Assembly (NCBI GenBank): GCA_035772735.1 | Contig: JASDFA010000007.1 | Span: forward strand, 35,866,501 to 35,930,500 | Direction of reading: 5' to 3' | DNA length: 64,000 bases | From: Datura wrightii | Taxonomy: Eukaryota; Streptophyta; Magnoliopsida; Solanales; Solanaceae | Part shown: positions 1-11,400 of the stretch, piece after piece | How positions within the stretch are numbered: position 1 is the first letter of the stretch | Layout: each line of letters opens with the position of its first letter | Made by a program: the position numbers and the translations under genes | The notes under the pieces: generated by a model | Told to the model about the DNA's origin: nothing | Database searches by the model: none | Seen by the model: the letters and a program-made list of their open reading frames with translations, nothing else

Positions 1-1521
1 TTTATCAAGTTTTGGAGAACAATTCTTAGGATCAAACACTTGATTTCATCAATTGTTCTTGAGATTGTCAATTATTGGTGTAAGAATTTAATTTTGTGTT
101 TGTCTATGAACGCAAAATATAATCTTACAATCATGAGAGGCTAAAACCTCCACAACTAGGGTTGTGGGGACCATGGTGGATTAACAAAATAGGGTTACAC
201 AAAAGTGATTCAAAACCAATGCTAAACGCTTGTATTGTAATCTCTTCATATTAAAACGTTTCTTAACGATGTACAATATTAGGATTTGCCCAAATTCTTT
301 ACTTGCTTGAATCTAGAGAAGTAGAGATTAGGAAAAGAGAATTAAAATAAAGCCTGGTCTTTCTGATCATTGTATTAACTTGAGTTGTGGTCGCAGGATA
401 GTTAAATTTGAAAAATATTGATAACGGTTAGTTTGAAATCGCTCATGAGACATAACCCGGTGATTTAGTATACTTATCCAATAGGGATGAACCAGTCGTT
501 TGGATGAACTCTAGTTATCAGTTTTACAAGTAAACATTGGGATTGATCACTGTGTGTACCCAAAGAAGTTATGAACCCATGGGGAACTCTTACCGTAGTT
601 ATTTTCTAATCTTGATAATGTTCGGTGCTTTTGCTTTGGGTATAAAGCTACACGCAAGTGCACGTGGTCGAACAAGTAGTAAAATGGCTTAAGTAACCCA
701 AGTATCGAACCCACAGGGACTGGGATGAAGTGCAATCTGCTCAAGTGTACTATATTTTAATTCTAGAAATGCAGACAACAGTGTAACCAAAAGTTTGATA
801 TTTTGATTTATAATTTTTATGCTAAATCTAAAACAATTATCTAATGTGAGTCTGAACTATGAATGAGAGCATGCTGAGGTTAAACGAACATGTAATGAAA
901 TTAATTATCGATGTAATTTGGTTAGTCTTTTCCTCTGGTTGCTAGCCAAGAACTATTTCCAAGAGATTAAAACTCTCATATTTAACCCCACTTAAGAATC
1001 ATGAACCATCCACCTACATTTCTGTGATTAAATGCAATTCATGTTCTAGCCATACAAACCCGGTTCCTAAATTGACTAATACGACTTTCAGGTATATTTC
1101 TATCCTGAAAGTAAATCAATTCTCAATTTTCCCAAACTAAGAAAAGATCATATCCTATTAATTCACAACTTTCCAATTCTTGCTCTCTCGAGTGAAACCG
1201 GACTTTTTAGATGTACATTAACGTAGGCCACACATTAATGCAGTAAGAACAAGAATTAATAGAACAACCATGGAAGAAAAGATGAAAAACAAAAGAATCA
1301 ATGATCACATTTCATTACAAGTGTTCATAACCTCAGCAAGAAGATGAATTAGCCACTCATTTGTGGATTAAACATCGTTAAATGAGTGTTAAAGATACAA
1401 GAAATTGAATTCAAGGACAAGGAAAGAGAGAAAAACCCTGATAGTTTTGTCCCCTCAACTGCCTGTAACCCACGTTCTTGCTCCACCAAGTCAGAATATT
1501 GAAAAATGAACCTAAGTGTTC

Positions 1522-1529
1522 TATTTATA
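1522..1529 (-). promoter_or_regulatory. TATA box of solo LTR C1
   Basis: TATAAATA on the minus strand lies just downstream, in LTR orientation, of the GC-rich inverted-word array. The same box occurs at 36428-36435, 44345-44352, 50426-50433 and 58908-58915 in the related LTRs. Confidence 0.7.
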
Positions 1530-1556
1530 CTAGTGGGAATTTTTCCCGGAATAACA

Positions 1557-1797
1557 AGCAACGTGTCACGGAGTGCATCGCGGAGCACTGCCTCCGTGAC
1601 ACGCTACCGACGCGGACCTTCACTGGAACTGGGGGTCCAGGAAATAAGGCCCAACGTGGCACGACGTGCAACGCGGAGCCATGCCACCATGCCACGGACC
1701 CATCGCGTACCCTCTCTGGAAATTGGGCGAAAATTCCCTTTCCAGGCAGAAGGCCTCCGCGATGGCAGCGTGACACGGCTCCATCACGGAGCCCCTT
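1557..1797 (-). repeat. GC-rich inverted-word array (dialect 1) in LTR C1
   Basis: A dense set of short words and their complements built around CCGTGACACG, GTGTCACGG, CTCCGCGATGG and CCATCGCG, able to fold into many hairpins. It contains the 19-mer CCTCCGCGATGGCAGCGTG at 1754-1772, which is also present in the unrelated Tekay LTRs at 19276-19294 and 62505-62523. It sits directly upstream of the TATA box. Confidence 0.85.
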
Positions 1798-2253
1798 TAT
1801 TTGATGCTTTCCACTGCCTTGTCCCTTGCTCAGGTCCGAGCCCAACCCCGATATCTTCCAACATGCATTTAAGCTTCCCAAAATTACATTTTACCTGCAA
1901 AACAATGCTAATCATGTTGGTTAGTATAAATTCACATTTTATTACCAATTACATGAGAATGTATACACATTGATAGATAAACGAGGCTAAAATTCCACAT
2001 TTGAGTATCACTTGGGCATATAAATTTGCCCAAGATCAGATAACAACCACAATTATAATCTTGCTTTAATATTGTTTTTTCTTTGAAACCCCCCAATTTG
2101 GAGATAACTTACCAACAAGTTTAAGTACCAGCATTAGTCTAGATCTTACCTTATTCCCTATGGGTTCGACCCAAACCTCTTTGTTGGGTTCTTTATTGAC
2201 AATGTCCGCTTCATACTTTTTCAGGAAGTTTGAGTTTTATCATTATCAAAAAG

Positions 2254-2271
2254 TGGCGTCGTAGCTGCGGA
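2254..2271 (+). other. Primer binding site of element B (tRNA-Asp type, decayed)
   Basis: The 18 bases starting TGGCGTCGT lie seven bases after the end of the LTR. They resemble the tRNA-Asp-complementary sites of element D (51352-51369) and C (43421-43438), which begin TGGCGCCGTTGCC, with a few substitutions. Confidence 0.75.
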
Positions 2272-2469
2272 ATACAACTATGATTAGATTAATTTCTTGT
2301 ATTTAACTTTTAGTTGTTATTTACTGAATTAAGTTTTCTTTTTGTTTTTGGATATGCATAGGTTTTCGCTTACTGAAAACAAAGTACTCTTCGGAGTGGA
2401 AACCCCCTGATTCCTTTGGATCTCGTCGTCGAGAGAACACTACGAAGAATAGAGAACCAAGAGTAGAGA

Positions 2470-4757
2470 GATGCCCGTATTGCTAAAGAAACTATGCAAG
2501 CCGAGCTAGCTCGGCAAGATGCACTTCATGATGTGAAGGATGCTCGAGATGAGGTTGTCAATGCTGGTCTCCATGGAAGGGGAAATAGAGGTCAAAGATA
2601 TTCCCCTCAATTCTTCGATGAGGATAATCTGGGCATTGATGAAGTTGGGTCAATCAGAGCTATTGTACCACCACCATTGCCTGCCGGGTCAAAATTTGAC
2701 ATCACTAGCACCATGATCTAATTATTGAATATGAAGGGGGTGTTTAGTGGTCATGCAGCTGATGTTCCCAACCTGCACCTAATGGACATTGTTGGAATAT
2801 GCAAGGCGTACAGGTTGCCTAGAGTCAGCCAGGATGTTATAAGGCTAAGACTTTTCCCCTTTTCCCTATCTAGGGAGGCCAATTTATGGTTATCGAAGTT
2901 TCCTAATGACTCCATTACCAACTGGAGGGAGCTCAAGCAATCTTTTATAGAGAGATTCTTTCCACCCTCCAGGATGCTACAGCTTAAGGATGAAATCTAT
3001 AATTTCCGACAACTAAAGACTGAGGCACTCCATGAAACTTGGTTAAGGTTCAAGAAGAAGTTGACCAAGTGCCCAAACAACAAATTCCTGATTACAATTT
3101 GTTGGAGATTCTCTATAGATCCTTGAACAACAGTATAAAAGCAGTAGTAGACACAGTGGCAGGAGGAGCACTGATGAGCGACACCTGGGAGCTAACTGCC
3201 ATGATTCTAGATGGAGTAACCAAACCAAACAGAGCACGGAACACTCGGGAAGCAGAAGCAGCGAGTAGTACATATGTTGTTGGTTTGACTGCAAACCAAT
3301 AAAGGGAGGAAGAAGAACATGATCAGGAATTGGCTCATATGCAAACATCACTGGACTTGCTCACTAAGCATATCATGAGTGCTGGTGCTAGAAAAGTTAA
3401 TGTAGTGGGGCCATAGGGACAGGAGGCAGGGCCTGCCCACTCAGATTCCGAGGAGGAGGCAAACTTCTTGGACAACCTGGAGGCTGATTTTTTAGCAAAT
3501 GCCCAAGGTCCTGGACAAGACACTTGGCACCAAGGTTCTGGAAACCAAGGTCGGAACCAATACAAAGACAATCACAACCGGAATGGTTATAGAGATAGAA
3601 GCTGAGGTTTTGAGCGTGAGGGAGATTGGAGAAGGAATGACAACTACTGCAGCGATCGAGCATGATTTTACGTGCCTCTGAATGCACGTGAGGGGGAGGC
3701 TAGATAGTCAAAGTTGGAGAGGATGATGGTTGAGATGCTAAAGAAGGGGAGATCCACAGATGATCAGCTAAAAGACATACGTAGTGATATATCGAGCATG
3801 GGTTAGAGAGTTGAGTCACATGCTACAGCTATCAAGCAGATCGAATAGCAGCTAGAGAAACTATCAGCATCCGTGAACCCTAGGCAAAAGGGTACACTAT
3901 CTAGCAACACAATCCAGAATCCAAAGAATGATGGTCACTGCATGGCTGTGATGACTAAGAGTTAAAAGACCAAGGTTGATCCCCCTCTTCCGATTGTAGT
4001 TGAAAGGAAGAAAGAAAGCATAATCGACAAATAGGAATAGGTTGCTGAGAATGAGCATAATGAGGATGTTGAGTTGACTAAGGCTCCAGTTGTTGAAAAG
4101 GGGCCCGAAGTTTAATAAGAAGAGAAGCAAGGAGCCACACAAATTTACAAGGCTATTTCACAACCACCGCCACCGTTCCCTTAAAGAATGAAGAAGAAGG
4201 CAAAGAATAGTAAGTTTCAGAAATTCCTGTCAATGCTAAAGCAGTTATCTGTAAACATACCATTGGTTGAGGCATTGGAACAGATGATGGGATACACCAA
4301 ATTTATGAAAGACCTTGCTACGAAGAAAAGGTCTGTGAGCTATGAGCCTGTGGATAATGTGCATCATTGTAGCGCTATAGCCTAATGGGTCCTTTCCCAA
4401 AAGAAGAAAGATCTAGATTCCTTCACCATTCCATCTACAATTGGTGATATTGAGTTAGTGAGGGCACTCTGGATTAATTTGATGTTGTTATCTGTGTTTA
4501 AGCATCTGGGCTTGGGAGCCCCCACATCGGTTACTATGCGGCTGCTGATGGCCGACCGAACTTTGAAGAAGCCTGTGGGGATCCTATTCGATGTGCTTGT
4601 TAAAGTGGATAGATTCATTTTCCTAGAGGACTTCGTGATCCTTGATTACGAGGTTTATTTTGAGGTCCCCATCATTTTGAGGCGACCATTCCTTGCCATT
4701 GGGAGAGCTTTAGTAGATGTGGAGGCTGGCCAGTTGAAATTCAAACTCAATAAATAA
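2470..4757 (+). pseudogene. gag-pro: Element B gag-protease (Athila-like), decayed
   Basis: The gag part (about 2494-3290) has the plant retrotransposon gag core: a hydrophobic RLRLFPFSL stretch followed by LSKFPNDSITNW and FIERFFPPS near 2840-2970. This protein forms the intracellular particle. The protease part (about 4188-4757) has GLGAPT and the ILRRPFLAIGRALVDVEAGQ end of a retropepsin. The reading frame is broken by TAA at 2719, a frameshift near 3040-3120 and several later stops. The protease lacks the catalytic Asp-Ser/Leu-Gly triad: the segment around 4467 runs RALWINLM where C and D read CDLG followed by the same INLM. Two 3' domains end at 4757 and no RT, RNase H or integrase follows. 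No CCHC knuckle is visible. The start is uncertain because an in-frame TAG lies at 2464. Confidence 0.85.
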
Positions 4758-4849
4758 GAGGTCACCTTCAATGTCTGCGGTCAATGAAGCAACCAAAGGG
4801 GATGAATCCGAGTTCCTTGACGAAGTTTGAGTAGTCAAGAGACTTGCAT

Positions 4850-4977
4850 GGTGCCACGATGTTAAATCATGCGCTTTTTGGGGAAACCCATGTGGTGTTT
4901 TGGTGAATTTTGAGTAACCGAACCACCTGCATCATGCCGTGATATTAAATTAAGCGCTTCTTAGGAGGCAACCCAAG
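4850..4977 (+). other. Post-protease hairpin motif, two copies (element B)
   Basis: Two copies of a conserved non-coding motif follow the protease end. The second (4931-4977) ends in a hairpin, CTTAGG, loop AGGCAA, CCCAAG (4960-4977). The first (4850-4895) is degenerate. The same motif with a different stem but the same loop is at 53890-53939 (D) and 40864-40914 (C). Confidence 0.75.
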
Positions 4978-5039
4978 TTAATTGACTTATGTATGTCCAG
5001 TGTGCAGGGGAAACAAAAACAGGTGGCAGAAGAATTGCA

Positions 5040-5375
5040 GAACAGGCAGGTGCTACGACTCATAAGAGGTTTGTACGGGTCGTAGTACGAGTCGTGGTGA
5101 GAAGTAGAGAGATATTTTAGTGCATGAGTTCAGGGTAAAGTTGGTCCTACAACTCGTAACTTCATTGTACGGGTGTATTACTCACTTTGGTCATGAACTA
5201 TGCAAGGAATGGACCTCAATGTAAGAAAGACCAACGAGTCATAGTACGGGTCTTCCCTTCGTAGTACGAGTTGTAAGATGTACTTGTTGGTTCACAGGTA
5301 AGTTTCTCATCCTCTTTGCTACGATTCAAAGGACAAGTCATAGGGCCTTCCTACGACTTGTACCACGAGTGGTGA
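5040..5375 (+). repeat. Inverted-word array (dialect 2) upstream of ORF2, element B
   Basis: Repeated words CTACGACTCGTA, TACGAGTCGTGG, TACGGGTCGTAG and their complements occur every few tens of bases. The same words fill B's 3' LTR at 10245-10735. The array ends about 60 bases before a TATA-like TATTTAAA at 5437. Confidence 0.8.
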
Positions 5376-5436
5376 TGGGTCAAAAATTTTAAAATCACCC
5401 AACTAGGCCCAAAATTTTCAAATATGCCCTACAAGC

Positions 5437-5444
5437 TATTTAAA
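5437..5444 (+). promoter_or_regulatory. Possible internal promoter of ORF2 (element B)
   Basis: TATTTAAA follows the dialect-2 array and precedes a CT-rich leader that runs to a splice-donor-like CAA/GTAAGT at 5627. C, D and H have the same order of parts. No transcript evidence is available here. Confidence 0.4.
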
Positions 5445-5626
5445 CTTCAAACAAATCGTACCCTTCTCCCATGCACTCAAAACAGAATTCACAAATAGAA
5501 CTCACGACTCCCTCACACCTGTAACTCATAATCAAGATTGATTGAGCATGTTCTTTTCTCAGACAACACCGTGATTCCAAATTCCAACCTTAGTCCTGAT
5601 TTTCAGCTGAAGTAAGCAGCATTCAA

Positions 5627-6429
5627 GTAAGTGTATTCTTTGAATTTGCTAATAATGCCCTATTGTGCTTGAAGCAAACCTGCTTAATCCCTGAGAGTCC
5701 TCTCAATGCTTGAAAAATTAAAAAGGACAATGACCAGGGATGTGAACAAGTTAGTGTGTGAGTGGGTAGGGATTTATCTTGTAAAAACCATGCGATGAAC
5801 TATTAAACCTGACTTATGAGTTGTGAATAAAAATGGGAGGAATGGGTAACATTAAAACATGATAAACGCATGCTTGGACTTGGGGAATTCTGAGTACCCA
5901 GCACTAAATAAAATCTCCTACAAAATTAATCAAAAATAAGGCAGGGACAAGCTTTAAAAGCCTTCCTACGACTCATGGTTTCACACTACGTCTCATAGGA
6001 TAGCTTGTTGGGACTGTCCCAAGCCAACCTTGTAAAAATATCGAGGTAGAAATCCTAGTACGACTCATGGTATCCTACTACGAGTTGTACATGCAATCAT
6101 ACCAAGAATCTAAAAAGGGTCAAGTCCTAAAATGACAGTACGATCCTTCCTACGACTCGTGGAATCAACTTATGGGCCGTACCATGAGTTGTGAAAAAAT
6201 ACAGAACATTTTTTTCAAGGGGCATCCTCATACGACACGTGGTATGGACCGTACCTTCATGGTCCGAGTCGTACCTCAGAGGCATAACATTGACTTGAGA
6301 TATTACGAGTCTCAGTACAAATCGTACCTCCAAGGTATGACCCATACTGTAGACCCGTGATAAATTACAGAGGACTTTTTTCAAGCTCTCTTTTTCTTAG
6401 GTTTGGAATTCTAACCCTTTTCTCCACAG
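5627..6429 (+). other. Predicted 5'-leader intron of ORF2 (element B)
   Basis: The donor GTAAGTG follows ATTCAA, and the acceptor TCCACAG is followed by GTACA and the ORF2 ATG at 6435, giving 803 bp. The donor context (TTCAA/GTAAGT) is the same in element H, and the acceptor-to-ATG spacing matches D and C. A second block of dialect-2 words lies inside (about 5966-6355). Confidence 0.55.
5966..6355 (+). repeat. Second dialect-2 inverted-word block inside the predicted intron (element B)
   Basis: More CTACGACTCATGG, TACGAGTTGTA and GGTCCGAGTCGTACC type words, the same vocabulary as 5040-5375 and 10245-10735. No coding potential is seen. Confidence 0.75.
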
Positions 6430-6434
6430 GTACA

Positions 6435-8708
6435 ATGACGCAGAAATGAAAAGCATCCAAGGAAATTGCTTAGAGGGCATTGATTTATAAAACCTCTAAA
6501 TCTGAACAAGCAGGACACTCCCCTAGTGGTTCATTAGAGGAATACCTTGTCAATACATCTGATACTGACAAGACCCGAACCACTAGGGCGAAGGTGAAAA
6601 CCCAGGCCATGGCAGCCACCGCCACATCTGCTAGTGCTCCCCAGTCTGAGGAGGGAGCGGAGGAAAGAGCCCAAGAGTCTTGAAGCGGCTCTAATGAAGA
6701 AGAGGGGTCCGAGGCCCAATCCAGCAATGCAGACAGTGAGTTTAGATCAGAGGAGGAGGCAAAAAATTCCGAGCAGGAGCAGACTCAACCTAGAGAGAAC
6801 CGCACCATTCAGTGGAGAGTACCAGGAGCCTAGGAAATATATGAATAGGGAATTTATCTCACAGTCAAGAACAAACCTAGGTGGAGCATTCAAAAAGTGT
6901 CGCGGATCCTTACCAATTCACTGAATGAGGTGGAGGAGATGAAGCAGATATTTAGCTTGTATGGATTCGATTGGATGGCTAGAGCCCCGGATCAATACAC
7001 TTCAAAAATTGTTCGGGAGTTCTATGCAAATTATTTGGCGACCATTGAGTAGAAAGCTAATGAGGGGCAAAAGTTGAAAGATCAGCCCAAGTTGGAGAGC
7101 CTCATGGTACAAGGCCGCAATGTGGATATATCCAAGCACACTATTGCTTGCGTGTTATATGGGCCCCAATTCATACCACCACACGCTACATTGAAATATG
7201 ACTACCGGGTGGAGGCCTTAAAACAGATCAAGCAGTTGGGTTTTGATGAGAGGTGGAGGCAAATTCAGTGGTTTTCTAGAGTTATTGCTGAGGACAAAGA
7301 AGAGGCAGAATGGGTTACTAGCAGCAAACAGGTCACAAAGAACTCTCTGAACTTCATGGCAAGAGCTTGCTGGATGTTAGTGCTCCACCGGCTGGCCCCG
7401 ATAGTAAATGATAATACCCTCAGCATATATAGAGCAACTTTGGTGGCATGTATCACGTCTAGATACCGAATCAATATCCCGAGAGTCATTGCAGAGGAGA
7501 TTTGGGATCAGACTAAGGGATTGAGCACTACCATCCCATTCCCGAGTCTCTTATTCAGACTATGCATAGAGGCGGGTATCAAGGTGCGTCGTGTTGAGGA
7601 GGACTTGATCATAGGACAGCGGATCGCTGATATTGGCCTAATCCGAGATGAGATGAACCTGATAAGTAGGGAATGACTTTCTACCATAGTCCTATTATCA
7701 CGGACAGTTGGGGGCACACAAGTGAATGCCCCCACTTCAAAAGAGCAGGGCGAGACACCGACTACAGATTTCGGTCATTCAAAGGTAGCTCCTAGCACCT
7801 CTTCCACACCATCTATGAGCCTCCCGAGCCAGACTCTAGATGGGTACATGCTAGTGCCTCAGGAATTTCTCTAGAAGCTAGCCATGAGACTGACCGTAGC
7901 TGAGAAGAAGGTTCAGTTGATGATAGAGGATGTCAAGCCTTAGGTAAAGGATGCGATTGAGAAAGTTGCACAGGCCCTACACGCTAGACTAGATGGTTTT
8001 GAGAGAAGATTCAACATGTGTATGGCCGAGCAGACTAACACGGGAAGCCTCCGTGAGGAGTTGAGAGCTCTTCAGAGTCAAGTGGCCGAGCTGTCATCAT
8101 GACAGCCGGCAATCATAGAAGCCCCCACTCTTCCTAACCTCGATGTTTCTATTGACGAGGCGCTTGATTTGGCAGCTTATTAGGAGCCTACAAGACTCGA
8201 GAAGGAAAAAGGGAAAAAGAGGGTCTCTGAGGATGTTGGAGACAAGACCCCAAAGAAGAAGAGAATGAGAGAATAGATAAAGTGCAAGAGGACAAAATTG
8301 GAGAGTCAGAAGACTCACGACAAGCATCAGTCGGAGCTGCTTAAGAGAGCTAGAGGAGCAGGTAGCTCCACCATGGCCCATGAAGAGCTTGCAGGTGGAA
8401 AGGACCCTTCGGGAGAGCAACATTTAGCCCCAGTGATTCTAGAGGTCGTAAAGGCGGCCGTTGCTACTGAGGGGGTAGCCACTCCCCCTACTGATACACC
8501 AGTGAGTGCGCTGGCCACCGCCACCGCCATGATTGCAGCGGAGATACCACCTCCGCAGATTGACAGGAGCATTTGGTCCGTCGTAGGTATGTTCCTTTCC
8601 TTCTACTTTATATTCTATGCTTTGTCCGAGGGTTTTTCTTGCCATGTTTCTTTTCCCTCGGGCATGCTATCTAGTAGAACCGGCATGTTTAGAATTTTAT
8701 TTTTGTGA
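6435..8708 (+). pseudogene. Element B ORF2, 'putative plant transposon protein' family, nonsense-riddled
   Basis: From the ATG at 6435 one frame stays aligned for 758 codons with no frameshift, only scattered stops (first at 6447, others at 6681, 7674 and later). The early part is acidic and serine-rich. The middle (about 6930-7530) carries IVREFYANY, then a domain with KHTIACVLYG and ARACWMLVLHRLAP, which I recognise as the PF20167-like domain common in plant Athila-type elements. After it come a predicted coiled coil (about 7880-8095) and basic clusters such as KKKRMRE (about 8262) that could act as nuclear signals. The last 40 residues are hydrophobic but follow a good splice donor (TAG/GTATGT at 8587), so they may be intron sequence. 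The function is unknown. It occupies the env position. Confidence 0.75.
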
Positions 8709-10069
8709 TTTTGTTTAATTAGAAAGTAGCTTAGGAGTATTCAGCCAATTAATTACACTAGTTTTGAATTTGTAAAAAAATTGACCCTGTTTAAAATTTT
8801 TTGATGATTAGCTATGTACTTGTTCATTGCAAAGAATGATTTATGTGGATCTTTTTATGTCATTTAGTGTATTAGCATGAATAGCTTTTGTTAGCCATGT
8901 ATAAATCGGACAGGTAGAGTTATTGCAAGACATGTACCATGAGTGAGTGAGGTCTGATACTTTGTTCAATACTGCATAAAGGATCTAGAAATTGGACGGG
9001 GTTGTCTTTACATAGGGTTTAGGATGGTTAGTTAGGAAAGGATCATAGGCCATTTTTGGTTAGCCCATTTTTAGCTTAAATGACCCTACCAAAATGATAT
9101 GATCCTCTTGACCTGGATTTTGAGCCTTAAATGAACCATTTTTCTTTGATTAACCAATTAACCGTACCCATTTTTATAATGAACCTGTTTTAGCCCTGGT
9201 CCCTTCTTAGACATTGTGAAACTCAACATAGGCAAAATGCTTAAGTTGAGGGTGGCTAGAGTAGGGGTGCATAAATCTTGCGAAGGTGATAAAGGAAGAG
9301 AAAACAAAAAGGCGAAAATGAAGTGTGGTGTGACGAAAGACAAAAGAAAAAGAAAGAAAAATTGAAAAAGAAAATACAAAAAGAGAAAGATGCATAAAAT
9401 TTGAAGAAACACACCACACTCATACAAGTGCATAAAAATGGTGAAAAGGGAGGAAAAAGTGAAAAAAACAAAAAGGGTGAACAAGTATAAAATGGAGCCA
9501 CATGTATGTAGTTCCAAGAAGGGGTTTAGTCACTAAAAAAGATTCCATATCTATCATACCCAGCCTGAAAGCCTACTTTACAAGTCGAAGCAAGTCCTTT
9601 AGTGATCATAACCTGACCATCTGACAAACCAAAGTAGAGATAATAAGGTCAAGCCTATGGTATCCGATATGCAGTATTGGAACTTCTTTGTGAGAGTGAG
9701 AGTCTTACTTGTTCAGTCCCATGTTTCATATTTTACTATATTTGTGAGTGGGGGACTTCATTTGTTGTGAGGGTACATGGTTTATGTTTAATTCTACCAA
9801 TTGTCTATGTGAAAAGCATTGATGATGACTTGGCTATCTGTTATTAGCTAGATAACATGTCTTGATCCCTGTTTCTATGTTTTATGGTTGCTTGATTTGC
9901 ATATGCTGATTTGGTTTATGGGAAAAGGGTCAAAATCTATTTGAGTTATGTTGCAAATTTTCTATTGATTGTTGGCTGTAGTATCAAAGGTTTATTTTCT
10001 AGTTAAGCATCCTATTTGGTTTTGTTTTACTCTTCCTGAGGACATGCAAAAGTATTATGTTGAGGGTGT
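8709..10069 (+). other. Element B 3' untranslated region
   Basis: There is no ORF of note. A strongly purine-rich stretch (about 9288-9480, mostly A and G) lies here, as in the 3' regions of C and D. A decayed stem-loop (about 10032-10050) and a weak polypurine tract (about 10056-10069) precede the 3' LTR. Confidence 0.6.
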
Positions 10070-10244
10070 TGATGAGTTGTGAGTTTACAGCACTTTCGAC
10101 AGCTAAAACTGAGAAAATAGCATGGACTTAGGTATGTTTATATGGATATGAGGTACTTTTGCTTTGTTTTCATGGAAAATAGGTGTTGGAGAAAATATGT
10201 GGAAAAGAGGCATAAAAGTGCAGAAAATCAGCTAAGTAAAAGTC

Positions 10245-10735
10245 TCAGTACGAGTGGTACTGAGAATCATGGTGAAAATCAGAAGGATGGATTAAGAGGA
10301 AGGCAACATACGACTCCCAGTACGAGCCATACAAAAATGGTATGAGCTGTAACTGGAGTCGTGGTAATCTTCAAAGAAATTTGTTCAAGGTAGTCTCTTG
10401 GTACAGGTGGAACCCACGGATCATAGCACTCACATACAACCCGTGCCATGAGCCATGGTAAGTTTTGAGTGATTCTTCAAGGCTTGGCAGAACTTCAAAT
10501 ACAACAAGCAATACGAGTCGTAGGAGGAAGGTATGAGGCGTACCACAACACTCATGGAAAACTTCAGAAGATGTCAGAGTTCTCAGAGCCAAGCCATGGA
10601 TGCATTGTACGACTCGTAGGACAATGGTATGAGTCGTACCATCCTTCCAACACTTAGACAAATCTGCAGCAGCCAAGGATGTACGAGAAGTAGGTAGGAC
10701 CCGTACAATCTTGTTACGGGTCGTAGGATCAGTCG
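10245..10735 (+). repeat. Inverted-word array (dialect 2) in B 3' LTR
   Basis: TACGACTC, GAGTCGTAGG, GTACCA and ACGGGTCGTAGG words alternate in both orientations, ending 65 bases upstream of the TATA box. Confidence 0.8.
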
Positions 10736-10800
10736 TGATACAGGCTGGCTCGAGAAATGGAAAATTCCCTGTTAGGTTAGGAAAAGGTTTCTAATATCTA

Positions 10801-10808
10801 TATAAATA
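10801..10808 (+). promoter_or_regulatory. TATA box of B 3' LTR
   Basis: TATAAATA lies in an AT-rich run just downstream of the array, with a purine-rich leader (AGAAAGAAAGGAAG) following. Confidence 0.7.
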
Positions 10809-11400
10809 CCTTTTATGTTTTATTTTTTCTTATAGAAGAAAGAAAGGAAGTAGTAGAGACGTGTGAAGAGTAATATTTGTGAATTTTTGTCATGTTTTGG
10901 AGGAGCAATTCTTTGGATCAAACACTTGATTTCATCAATTGTTCTTGAGATTGTTCATTGATATTCAAAGCAGGTTTTCTTTCAATTGTTGTTGTAAATA
11001 TTTCATTATGTGTTTGTCTATGAATGCGAAATATATTCTTACAATGATGAGAGGCTAAAACCTCCAAAAATAGGGTTATGGGAACCATGGTGGATTAACG
11101 AAATTGGGTTACACAAAAGTGATTCAAAACCAATGCTAAACGCTTGTATTGTAATCTCTTCATATTTAAACATTTCTTAACAGTTTATAATGTTAGGTCT
11201 TGCCCGAATTCTTTACTTGCTTGAACCTAGAAAAATAGAGATTAGGAAAAGAGAATTACAACAAAGCCTTGGTCTTTATGTGTTATACCCTGTAGAATTC
11301 CCGGCACTTAGACGACCTATTCGCACGTTGGTTAAGCATATTTGAAAGCCATACGTGCTAGGGAAAGGCCCGGGAAAAGATCAGACTAGAAACCTGTCGA

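Larger units (their letters stand above)
619..2038 (-). mobile_element. Solo LTR C1 (Athila-like, C/D family)
   Basis: This is a single 1420-bp LTR that begins TGTTCGG and ends GATCA on the plus strand. It matches both LTRs of element C (35528-36944 and 43445-44861) from end to end. It is flanked by a perfect 5-bp target duplication GATAA (614-618 and 2039-2043). The corresponding stretch of B's 3' LTR near 21965 reads straight through and serves as the empty site. No internal region remains, so it arose by recombination between two LTRs. The minus orientation is set by comparison with C, whose genes are on the minus strand. Confidence 0.93.
1..2247 (+). repeat. Element B 5' LTR (left end outside window), interrupted by a solo LTR
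   Basis: Bases 1-618 and 2044-2240 match 10890-11280 plus 21714-22157 in the same order, so the two stretches are LTR copies of one element. Base 1 corresponds to about 10890, so roughly 800 bp of this LTR, including its TATA box, lie outside the window. The LTR ends near TTATCA at 2247, a few bases before a tRNA-Asp-like primer site. The solo LTR at 619-2038 splits it. Confidence 0.85.

Noticed and set aside
5040..6355. Possible CRISPR-like array of regularly repeated words
   Set aside because: Spacing and orientation are irregular, the words are short inverted pairs, and the context is a plant retrotransposon.
8570..8708. Hydrophobic C-terminus of B ORF2 as an envelope-type membrane anchor
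   Set aside because: It follows a good splice donor at 8587 and has no counterpart in C or D, so it may be intron sequence.
9158..9517. 119-codon minus-strand ORF rich in Phe, Leu and Ser
   Set aside because: It is the complement of a purine-rich low-complexity stretch in B's 3' region; three frames are open for the same reason.
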